Positions 6,849 through 12,536 of a DNA stretch of 12,536 nt are shown piece after piece. Position numbers and translations under genes: made by a program. Position 1 is the first letter of the stretch. The number at the start of each line of letters is the position of its first letter. The notes under the pieces were generated by a model, which saw only the letters and a list, made by a program, of their open reading frames with translations, was not told the DNA's origin and searched no databases. The stretch is from Planctomycetota bacterium (GTDB lineage Bacteria; Planctomycetota; Planctomycetia; Planctomycetales; Planctomycetaceae). Location of the stretch: contig JAADHY010000450.1 of assembly GCA_013151585.1 (NCBI GenBank), positions 1 to 12,536 on the forward strand, written 5' to 3'.

Positions 6849-9800
6849 ATGCAGCAAGATGGTTTCAGACAGAGCAGAAGTCGCGCCAGTCGAACGGTAG
6901 TCTTTGTTGCTTTGCTGGCGATTGGGCTCGCGGGACCGCCGATCCTGATTGATTCGGGTTTGATCAGCGTGCCGCACGCAACGGCCCGCTCGGCGCCCCC
7001 GGACCAGTCCGCGAAAAACGTGGCCGAACAAGTCCTGCGGGCAGCCGGCGTAAAAGGCGGACTGGTCGTCCACTTGGGCTGCGGAAATGGCCGGCTAACG
7101 GCGGCTTTGCGAGTCGGTCCGCAGTACATCGTGCATGGTCTGGATACGCGGCCCGAGAACGTCCAGCGGGCGCGGCAGTTTCTGCGCGAACAGGACATGT
7201 ATGGCCCGGTGGCGGTCGACCTGTTCGATGGCAAACGTCTGCCCTATGCGGACAATCTGGTGAACTTGATCGTGGCTGAGCAGCTTGGCGAGCTATCCGT
7301 CGAGGAAGCGATGCGGGTGTTGGCGCCCGGCGGTGTGTTGTGTCGAAAGCAGGACGGCCAGTGGAAGGCGACGGTCAAACCTCGTCCTGACACGATCGAT
7401 GATTGGACGCACTATTTGCACGACGCCAGCGGCAATGCCGTTGCCCACGACCAGCAGGTCGGACCGCCCCGGCGGGTTCAGTGGGTTGCTGATCCGCGGC
7501 ATGCCCGCAGCCACGAACACACTCCCACGATCATGGCGGTTGTCTCGGCCGGAGGCCGGCTCTTTTACATCGCTGATGAGGGCCCGACCTTTTCGGTTCG
7601 CGCGCCGGCTCAGTGGCGTCTGGTGGCTCGCGACGCCTTCAATGGCACCAAACTGTGGACACGGTCAATCGACGTCTGGTTTCCCCATATCGTGAATTGG
7701 GGGGCTGTACCGCGGCAGATTGAACGGCGGCTCGTGGCGACCGCCGATCGCGTCTACGCCACGCTCGGCTATTTCGCCCCTGTCAGCGCCTTGGACGCGG
7801 TGACCGGGAAGGTCGTGAAAGTCTACGACGGAACCGAAGGAACCGAAGAGATCGTGTTGCACGGCGGCGTGCTCCTGCTGGCGGTTCGAGCGGTTACCGA
7901 TCAGCGAGTGGCGGAACAGACCAAATGGGTGCGATTGGAGCGAAAGGACAAATCGCCGCTGTTTGCACGCGAGACGGCTCAACCGCTGCTGGAGGAACTC
8001 CGGCGAACCGAGCGGTCGGCGCCGCAAAGCGTGCTCGCCGTGGACAGCGCCACAGGCCGCGTGCTCTGGAAGAAGCCCGCTGAGGACGTTCGGCGGTTGC
8101 GGACGCTGTCGTTGTGCGCGGCTGGGCCTCGGGCGTTCTTCCAGTCGGGCAGTCAAGTTGTGTGCGTGGACCTGAAAACGGGCCAGCGGCTTTGGTCGGC
8201 CTCGGCGCCGGCCTTGCGGCTAGTGACCGACGATCTGGTCGTCTGTGCGGGCAACAAGACCGTGACGGCCTTGTCGGCCGAGACGGGCCAGCCGCTCTGG
8301 AGCCACCCGACTCTGCTGACCAGCATCCACGATGTCTTCCTGATCCGCGGGTCGCTGTGGCTCGGTGGATTCAAGCCGTTTCCGAAGAAACGCGGCCCGT
8401 CCTGGGGGCCGTACTTTGTCACGCAGCGCGACCTGAAAACCGGCGAGGTGCTGAAGCACATCGAGCCGGAGAATCCCAGCCACCACCACCGATGCTACTT
8501 GAACAAGGCGACCGAGCGTTACATTCTGGGCGGCCGTCGCGGCACGGAGTTCATCGACCTGGAAACGGGCGAGGTGTTGTGGAACAGTTGGGTACGCGGA
8601 GTGTGCCGGTACGGGGTCATGCCGGCCAACGGTTTGTTTTACGCGCCGCCTCATGCCTGCGGTTGCTACATCACAGCCAAGCTGACGGGCTTCTACGCTC
8701 TGGCCAGCGACGGTCCGGCCGTCGAGAAGCCAAGGGCAAAACAGGAAAGCCGCCTGCAGCGGGGCCCGGCGTACCGCGAGGTCGCAACGCGTAGCCCTCA
8801 ACCCTCAACGTTCAACTCTCGATCCTCGGGGGACTGGCCGACCTACCGGCACGATGGCGGCCGCAGTGGGGTCACACCGCTTCGCGTGCCCATCAAGCTG
8901 CGGCGAGCCTGGCAGACCGATGTGGGCGACCGGCTCACCAGTGTGACGGTTGCCGAGGGCAAAGTGTTCGTCGCTTCGCGCGACACGCATACGCTCACAG
9001 CCATCGACGCCGAAACGGGCCGGGTGGCTTGGCACTTCACGGCCGGAGGCCGAATCGACTCGCCGCCGTCGATCCCCCAGGGCCAAGCCCTTTTTGGCGG
9101 TCACGATGGGTTCCTTTACAGCGTCCGCACCTCGGATGGCGAGTTGGCGTGGCGTTTGCGCGCGGCCAGGCAGGACCGCCGAGTGGTTGTGCGCGGGCAG
9201 GTCGAGTCGGCCTGGCCAGTTCTGGGCAGCGTGCTGGTAGACGGCGATGTGGTCTACGCCACGGCCGGACGCTCCTCTTACCTGGATGGAGGCATCGATT
9301 TGCTTCGCGTCCAGCCACGAACGGGCGAGGTCCTTTCGACGACGGTCCTCTACAGCCCCGATCCGAAAACGGGCAAGCAGCCCCCGCAAGAGGGACCGGC
9401 CGCGATGCCCGGTGTTCTGCCGGACATCCTGTCGGCGGACGAGCGGTTCGTCTACTTGCGAGACACCGTGTTCAACAAACAGGGCCGGCAGGTTTCCGAG
9501 ACACAGCCGCATTTGTTTACGCTGACCGGGTTCCTGGACGACACATGGCCGCATCGATCTTACTGGATTTTCGGGACCCGGTGTTCGTTGTCGACCGGTT
9601 GCAGCGGTCGCGACCGGAAGCTGATCTATGGCCGCTTGCTGGTTTTTGATGACTCGACGATTTACGGCTACGGTCGCAGCAACGTTCACTGGTCGAACCA
9701 GTTCCAGGACGGCGGCTATCGGCTGTTTGCGTACCGACGCGGTGTCACGCCGCCTCCGAGAAAGCGTCCAACGCCCCTCTGGGAAAAGCGATTACCGATC

Positions 9801-10055
9801 CGCGTCCGAGCGATGCTGAAGGCCGGTGACACGCTGTTCGTCGCCGGGCCTGATTTGCACGCCTGGGACCACTGGCCCACCATCGATCCGACCGAAGGAT
9901 CAGAGCTCATGGCCATCTCGTCCAAGGACGGCTCGATTTTGGCCCGCTATCCGCTGGACAGCCCGCCGATCCTGGACGGTCTGGCGGCCGCCAGCGGCAA
10001 GCTCTACCTGTCGCTCGAAAACGGCCAAGTTGTGTGCTGGACGGCCGAGGAATAA
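6849..10055 (+). CDS. Exported methyltransferase-like / PQQ-type beta-propeller fusion
   Basis: The product is 1068 residues from the ATG at 6849. Residues 1-16 are basic and 17-32 hydrophobic (VVFVALLAIGLAG), giving a signal peptide or membrane anchor. Residues about 55-165 form a class I SAM-methyltransferase-like domain: motif I VVHLGCGNGRL (74-83), an acidic residue at HGLD (Asp99), RLPYADNLVNLIVAEQLGEL, and the APGG turn (159-162). Two regions of PQQ/BamB-type beta-propeller blades follow (about 220-620 and 662-1068), with repeated units such as LDAVTGKVV, VDLKTGQRLW, IDAETGRVAWHF and TSDGELAW. The second starts with DWPTYRHD (662-669). PHACGCY near 602-608 has paired Cys of unknown role. 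The linker at 622-661 is low in complexity. Fusions of this type are, to my recollection, typical of Planctomycetota; their function is not known. It looks monocistronic and converges on the next gene. No catalytic PQQ residues were identified, so a scaffold or binding role is as likely as an enzyme. Confidence 0.85.
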   Translation: MQQDGFRQSRSRASRTVVFVALLAIGLAGPPILIDSGLISVPHATARSAPPDQSAKNVAEQVLRAAGVKGGLVVHLGCGNGRLTAALRVGPQYIVHGLDTRPENVQRARQFLREQDMYGPVAVDLFDGKRLPYADNLVNLIVAEQLGELSVEEAMRVLAPGGVLCRKQDGQWKATVKPRPDTIDDWTHYLHDASGNAVAHDQQVGPPRRVQWVADPRHARSHEHTPTIMAVVSAGGRLFYIADEGPTFSVRAPAQWRLVARDAFNGTKLWTRSIDVWFPHIVNWGAVPRQIERRLVATADRVYATLGYFAPVSALDAVTGKVVKVYDGTEGTEEIVLHGGVLLLAVRAVTDQRVAEQTKWVRLERKDKSPLFARETAQPLLEELRRTERSAPQSVLAVDSATGRVLWKKPAEDVRRLRTLSLCAAGPRAFFQSGSQVVCVDLKTGQRLWSASAPALRLVTDDLVVCAGNKTVTALSAETGQPLWSHPTLLTSIHDVFLIRGSLWLGGFKPFPKKRGPSWGPYFVTQRDLKTGEVLKHIEPENPSHHHRCYLNKATERYILGGRRGTEFIDLETGEVLWNSWVRGVCRYGVMPANGLFYAPPHACGCYITAKLTGFYALASDGPAVEKPRAKQESRLQRGPAYREVATRSPQPSTFNSRSSGDWPTYRHDGGRSGVTPLRVPIKLRRAWQTDVGDRLTSVTVAEGKVFVASRDTHTLTAIDAETGRVAWHFTAGGRIDSPPSIPQGQALFGGHDGFLYSVRTSDGELAWRLRAARQDRRVVVRGQVESAWPVLGSVLVDGDVVYATAGRSSYLDGGIDLLRVQPRTGEVLSTTVLYSPDPKTGKQPPQEGPAAMPGVLPDILSADERFVYLRDTVFNKQGRQVSETQPHLFTLTGFLDDTWPHRSYWIFGTRCSLSTGCSGRDRKLIYGRLLVFDDSTIYGYGRSNVHWSNQFQDGGYRLFAYRRGVTPPPRKRPTPLWEKRLPIRVRAMLKAGDTLFVAGPDLHAWDHWPTIDPTEGSELMAISSKDGSILARYPLDSPPILDGLAAASGKLYLSLENGQVVCWTAEE
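8795..8829 (+). repeat. Degenerate heptanucleotide repeat in the propeller linker
   Basis: The sequence reads as consecutive 7-base units: CCCTCAA, CCCTCAA, CGTTCAA, CTCTCGA, TCCTCGG. The first two are identical and the others drift. It encodes the Ser/Pro/Gln-rich linker SPQPSTFNSRSS between the two propeller regions. Because 7 is not a multiple of 3, each unit shifts the codon phase, which suggests a simple-sequence expansion accepted in a flexible linker. Confidence 0.6.
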
Positions 10056-10069
10056 CGAAGGAATAACGA
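10048..10069 (+). repeat. Perfect 11-bp tandem repeat over a stop codon
   Basis: AGGAATAACGA is present twice without a gap. The first copy contains the TAA stop (10053-10055) of the propeller gene. A slippage duplication of the gene end is the simplest reading. Confidence 0.8.
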
Positions 10070-10135
10070 GCTGGATGCCAGAAGCTCCGTTTCGAACCCG
10101 TCAAGCCCGCAGGCACACCGTGGTGGGGTGAACGG

Positions 10136-10164
10136 CGAGCTTTTTGACTTGAGAGCAAAGCTCG
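10136..10164. terminator. Hairpin between convergent genes, possible bidirectional terminator
   Basis: CGAGCTTT (10136-10143) pairs perfectly with AAAGCTCG (10157-10164) over a 13-base loop. It lies 80 bases after the rightward stop and 45 bases after the leftward stop. Neither strand has a following run of T, so efficiency as an intrinsic terminator is doubtful. Confidence 0.4.
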
Positions 10165-10209
10165 GCTCGTTGCGCCGAGGAGGGATGCCGGCCCGGTCGA
10201 CGGTGACCC

Positions 10210-11208
10210 TCACTTGATCTGAAAGAACCCACCGCCAAGGTATCCACCGCCGAAACCGCCGCCGCCAACGGCGGGTGGGGACAATTGTTCGGCTGGGTCT
10301 CCCTGCTCGACCCGCCGAATGACCTCCACGATTTCTTTATGGACGGCCCGAGTTTGACGGATGATGAGTACGGCTTGCGGGAGCATAAAAGCAGGTGTGT
10401 TGCTCGTGTCGTTCGCCGCTGCGCTGGCAGGATGTCCCTTCGCGGTTACGAATTCCGGCGTCGAAGTGACCACCAGAATCTGCCCCGGTGCATCCGGATG
10501 TTGCTCGCTCTTCCAGCTCTCCGTCTGGACGAGCTGAGGCAAAACTCTCGCGAGGTTTTCAGCAACCGACTTGTGCATGCGGTAATAACGCACAACGACC
10601 TCGTCAGGCGAGGCACCTCGGAGCTTTCGCGGTTTCGACGCGAGCAAAGCTTTGCGATACATTTCCAAAAGGTCAGCAACTTCCTGCATGCCCCGTTCCG
10701 TGTGACGCACGACCATCGTGCCCACCCGGGGAAACGCGATCGTTCCGCCCACACCGTCCAAGTCCTCCCACGGGCCATTCGTTTGGGTCTGAACTGCGTC
10801 CTGCAAAGCAGCCGTTTCGTCTGCGTCGCGGCAGAGGTCGCGTACGTCGAAGACGGCTGTCTTTCGGGTCTCGTCCGCACGATCGCAGGTGGTGATCCAT
10901 AGCACGCCGTCTTGCAAGAGCCACGTGAGATCCAGATCGGACAGCATGACACGCAGCACCGTCTCGAGCTTTCGATCCGAAAGCTTCAACGAAACCAGCT
11001 CCCGGTCGCGAACGCCCTTTTCGCGCAGGGCAGGCATGTCGAGCCGGATGTCGATGCCGCACCGTCTCGCTAGTTCCTGCACCGCTTTTCTCAAAGGGGT
11101 ATCGTGAAACGTGACGCTGACAGGTTCCTTCAGCTTGGTTCGCAGCGCCAAATGCTGGGGTGGATCAAGGACGAACGTTTGCCGCCCGTGTTTTCGCAAG
11201 GCCGCCAA
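10210..11208 (-). CDS. GPW-repeat secretin-N-like protein, C-terminal part (frameshifted)
   Basis: This is the downstream part of the gene that starts at 11851. Coding in this frame continues upstream to about 11307; the nominal first codon at 11208 is an internal TTG with no ribosome site. The part holds the end of domain copy A (GGPWSDVSGDGGELRW upstream, then LLAALRKHGR), all of copy B (SVTFHDTPLRKAV through NGPWEDLDGVGGTI and MVVRHTERGMQEVADLL), and a third, degenerate copy (VVRYYRMHKSVAENLARVLPQ, then VLIIRQTRAVHKEIVEVIRR). It finishes in a Gly-rich tail, VGGGGFGGGYLGGGFFQIK. The VRH/IRQT-type strand followed by an amphipathic helix resembles the STN/N0-N1 domains of secretins, common in Planctomycetota. 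No secretin channel domain follows, so a pore is unlikely; a periplasmic binding or assembly role is my inference. Confidence 0.7.
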   Translation of the reverse strand: MAALRKHGRQTFVLDPPQHLALRTKLKEPVSVTFHDTPLRKAVQELARRCGIDIRLDMPALREKGVRDRELVSLKLSDRKLETVLRVMLSDLDLTWLLQDGVLWITTCDRADETRKTAVFDVRDLCRDADETAALQDAVQTQTNGPWEDLDGVGGTIAFPRVGTMVVRHTERGMQEVADLLEMYRKALLASKPRKLRGASPDEVVVRYYRMHKSVAENLARVLPQLVQTESWKSEQHPDAPGQILVVTSTPEFVTAKGHPASAAANDTSNTPAFMLPQAVLIIRQTRAVHKEIVEVIRRVEQGDPAEQLSPPAVGGGGFGGGYLGGGFFQIK

Positions 11209-11851
11209 CAGCCCCGCAACTTCCCGCTGTACCGAATCCGCATGGCGAACAAATAAAACGTCGCCCAGCCACCGCAGCTCGCCTCCGTCGCCGCTGACGT
11301 CCGACCAGGGGCCCGCCGTTGTTAACCAGGATCGTTTCTTTCAACGCATCTGGACCGTAGCCGGCGTCGAGCAGCTCGCCGACGTTGTACGTCTCGGTGG
11401 TCATCCTCGCTTCGGCCACAGCAACTGTCGTAAGATACACGACCTCGTCTTCCACGTACCAAGCCAACCCCAACGTGCGAAGACGATTCAACAGAAGATA
11501 AATCGGCTCATTCTGAAGGCGATCCGTGACCGGTTCCCCCAACGCGATCCCCTCATCAGACAGGGCTTTCCCATCGACCAACACAGGAAGCTTCACGGTT
11601 TGTTCGATCCAGGAAACGACGTCGCGAAGGGGAGCCTCAGTAAATTCGACGGTCGCCGCCGTCGCCAGCTTCTTTGGCACGAGTGTCGCCGGATCGATGG
11701 TCTTGGGTTCCTCTGCGATTCGGGGAGGCGAGGGTCGTGCAACTTTCACGTCTCGGGGACGACTCTCACTGCTCCACCCAATCGACGCAAACGTCGTCAA
11801 CATCAACGCCGGCGCAAGAACGAGTGACCGTCGAGAGACCAAAGCGCGCAT
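11165..11851 (-). CDS. GPW-repeat secretin-N-like protein, N-terminal part (frameshifted)
   Basis: This frame gives 228 residues from the ATG at 11851. An export signal (MRALVSRRSLVLAPALMLTTFASIGWSSES) is followed by a Pro-rich stretch, then domain copy A from about residue 62: ATVEFTEAPLRDVVSWIEQ, LNRLRTLGLAWYVEDEVVYL, ETYNVGELLDAG. After ETILVNNGGP (codons near 11311) the frame turns into Arg-rich sequence without domain character (VGRQRRRRRAAVAG) and stops at 11165-11167. Removing one base from the four-base run 11308-11311 joins it to the downstream part and gives one protein of 546 residues. In STN-type domains this fold binds partner proteins or envelope components. The start is supported by AAGGAG eight or so bases upstream; an in-frame ATG at 11938 is less likely because it adds residues before the export signal. 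Confidence 0.7.
   Translation of the reverse strand: MRALVSRRSLVLAPALMLTTFASIGWSSESRPRDVKVARPSPPRIAEEPKTIDPATLVPKKLATAATVEFTEAPLRDVVSWIEQTVKLPVLVDGKALSDEGIALGEPVTDRLQNEPIYLLLNRLRTLGLAWYVEDEVVYLTTVAVAEARMTTETYNVGELLDAGYGPDALKETILVNNGGPLVGRQRRRRRAAVAGRRFICSPCGFGTAGSCGAVGGLAKTRAANVRP
11308..11311 (-). other. Frameshift site: one extra base in a 4-base run
   Basis: The + strand has GGGG here (CCCC on the coding strand). The coding strand reads GGC GGG CCC CTG; with one C removed it reads GGC GGG CCC TGG TCG, giving GGPWSDVSGDGGELRW. This matches NGPWEDLDGVGGTI in the second copy of the same domain, which gives an internal standard for the correct frame. CCC-C is also a known context for +1 slippage by proline tRNA, so translational recoding is possible but less likely. 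Confidence 0.85.
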
Positions 11852-11859
11852 GACTCGCT

Positions 11860-11865
11860 CTCCTT
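11860..11865 (-). promoter_or_regulatory. Shine-Dalgarno that fixes the start at 11851
   Basis: Read leftward, AAGGAG lies eight bases before the ATG at 11851, which opens the export signal of the secretin-N-like protein. Confidence 0.7.
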
Positions 11866-11930
11866 GTCGACAGAATGGCGGAGATCGAAAACGAGAAACA
11901 GCCTGGATAGGTAAAAGCAATCCCACAGCC

Positions 11931-11960
11931 ATTATCACCGATGACTGTAGATGTTTTCAA
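11931..11960 (-). promoter_or_regulatory. Candidate sigma-70 promoter of the secretin-N-like gene
   Basis: On the - strand, TTGAAA (11960-11955) and GATAAT (11936-11931) each match the consensus at five of six positions and are 18 bases apart. The surroundings are clearly more AT-rich than the rest of the window. Predicted initiation near 11924 leaves a leader of about 70 bases before the ATG at 11851. Confidence 0.5.
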
Positions 11961-12164
11961 TATGTTTTTCTCTTCGGCATCTCGTCGATCTATGTTGCAA
12001 CGCGCCGACCAAAATCTTGACTCCGTCGATCGCACGGCCCGCCCGACATCGCGCCGATCGAGGCTCTGTCAGCAGCTCAGCCACTCGCAACCACGGCGGG
12101 CCGTCGAGCGTTCATTGCGAGGTCTCTTATCGCGGAGCGGCCCTGCGGTGGGTGAATGCCACTG
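11961..12164. other. Intergenic stretch with no recognised feature
   Basis: Between the candidate promoter and the hairpin at 12165 there is an AT-rich part (to about 12010) followed by GC-rich sequence. I see no gene with a ribosome site, no RNA gene and no clear repeat here. Confidence 0.5.
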
Positions 12165-12194
12165 CCTTTCGGTCCGGACGGCGGGGCCGAAAGG
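12165..12194 (-). terminator. Probable hairpin terminator of the right-edge gene
   Basis: CCTTTCGGTCC (12165-12175) pairs with GGGCCGAAAGG (12184-12194), 11 pairs including one G-T, over an eight-base loop. It lies 26 bases beyond the leftward stop at 12221. There is no T run after it on either strand, so it may be a Rho-independent-like pause or a 3' stabilising hairpin. Confidence 0.45.
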
Positions 12195-12220
12195 TTACGA
12201 CCGACGCCGGCGCGGGCGCG

Positions 12221-12536
12221 CTATTGAAAATCGACCTCGATTCGGATCGGACCGACCGTCTCCGCTTTGATTTCGACCTCCTGCTGGCCCTGACCATTGA
12301 CGCGTACGGATCGGACGGTCTGCCGATCACCAAGATGCTCCAGATGGACCACCAGCCGCTCGGGCGGCTGGCGTTTGGGCGGCACGACATGCACGCTGGC
12401 CGAACGCCCGTCGGGTCGGACTCGCAGGGTGAGGCTGACTGGGCCGAAGGAGGTCGGCACGGCGGTCACTTTGGTGACGGCCCCGGGGCTTGCCCACGCG
12501 CGCGGCAACCCCTCCAGCAAGTGCAGTTCGCGGCCT
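12221..12536 (-). CDS. C-terminal end of an unrecognised protein (partial)
   Basis: The frame is open from the window edge to a TAG at 12221-12223, giving 104 residues. The TTG at 12520 is not a credible start, because coding continues upstream to the edge. The visible part is rich in alternating hydrophobic residues and looks like an all-beta domain: ELHLLEGLPRAWASPGA, VPTSFGPVSLTLRVRPDG, ERLVVHLEHLGD, and a final QEVEIKAETVGPIRIEVDF. C-termini of this style (a 'LLEGLPRAW..PGA' start, then 'FGPVSL.L.V') occur, as I recall, in large exported planctomycete proteins with glycosidase-like cores, but I cannot name the family. It shares the leftward orientation of the secretin-N-like gene, but a 370-base gap with a hairpin and promoter separates them. 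Confidence 0.6.
   Translation of the reverse strand, partial: GRELHLLEGLPRAWASPGAVTKVTAVPTSFGPVSLTLRVRPDGRSASVHVVPPKRQPPERLVVHLEHLGDRQTVRSVRVNGQGQQEVEIKAETVGPIRIEVDFQ

Noticed and set aside
8805..9689. Open frame on the - strand opposite the second propeller region
   Set aside because: A GC-driven shadow of a strongly supported gene.
9628..9819. Short + strand frames within the propeller gene
   Set aside because: They are out-of-frame readings of a gene with consistent propeller blades.
11206..11208. TTG as a genuine start of a separate leftward gene
   Set aside because: No ribosome site is visible, and the same frame continues upstream with sequence that completes domain copy A.
1..12536. 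CRISPR arrays, tRNA or rRNA genes, transposases, integrases, toxin-antitoxin or defence genes
   Set aside because: No spaced repeat array, cloverleaf, rRNA-like stretch or matching protein motif was seen on reading both strands.

Overview
The window is GC-rich, gene-dense DNA that most resembles a Planctomycetota (Pirellulales-like) chromosome. I base this on the gene content: a type I sulfatase, CE15-type and SGNH/alpha-beta esterases, a very large PQQ-type beta-propeller protein with the 'DWPTYRHD' signature, and a secretin-N-like protein with 'GPW' repeats and a Gly-rich tail. Nearly every product starts with an export signal. This is an inference from gene families; no rRNA, tRNA, CRISPR array, insertion sequence or integrase was seen.

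Layout. At 151-1668 (-) lies an exported glycosidase-like protein with a CxCxxC motif. A 392-base divergent intergenic region with two palindromes follows. Then comes a rightward, tightly spaced cluster: a two-domain esterase (SGNH plus HGGG-type alpha/beta hydrolase, 2061-3612, broken by a frameshift near 2400), a CE15-like glucuronoyl esterase (3664-4959) and a sulfatase (5041-6516), with a probable terminator at 6560-6588. A separate rightward gene (6849-10055) encodes an exported protein joining a SAM-methyltransferase-like domain to two beta-propeller regions. It converges on a leftward gene (11851-10210) for a secretin-N-like protein made of two tandem domain copies plus a degenerate third. 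That gene is also broken by one extra base, at 11308-11311. A well-formed candidate promoter (11931-11960) precedes it. The 3' end of another leftward gene occupies 12221-12536.

How the genes may work together. The three rightward genes would remove acyl or acetyl groups, cleave glucuronoyl esters and remove sulfate. This is the debranching set expected for a sulfated, uronate-bearing polysaccharide, with the divergent glycosidase-like protein as a possible partner. No clear backbone-cleaving enzyme or SusC/D-like transporter is in the window, so the substrate is unknown. The propeller protein and the secretin-N-like protein look like separate envelope functions.

I did not find a clearly new system. 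The items most worth a second look are the tandem-duplicated GPW-domain protein, the exported methyltransferase-propeller fusion, and the two frameshifts, each of which is repaired by removing one G from a short G run on the + strand.
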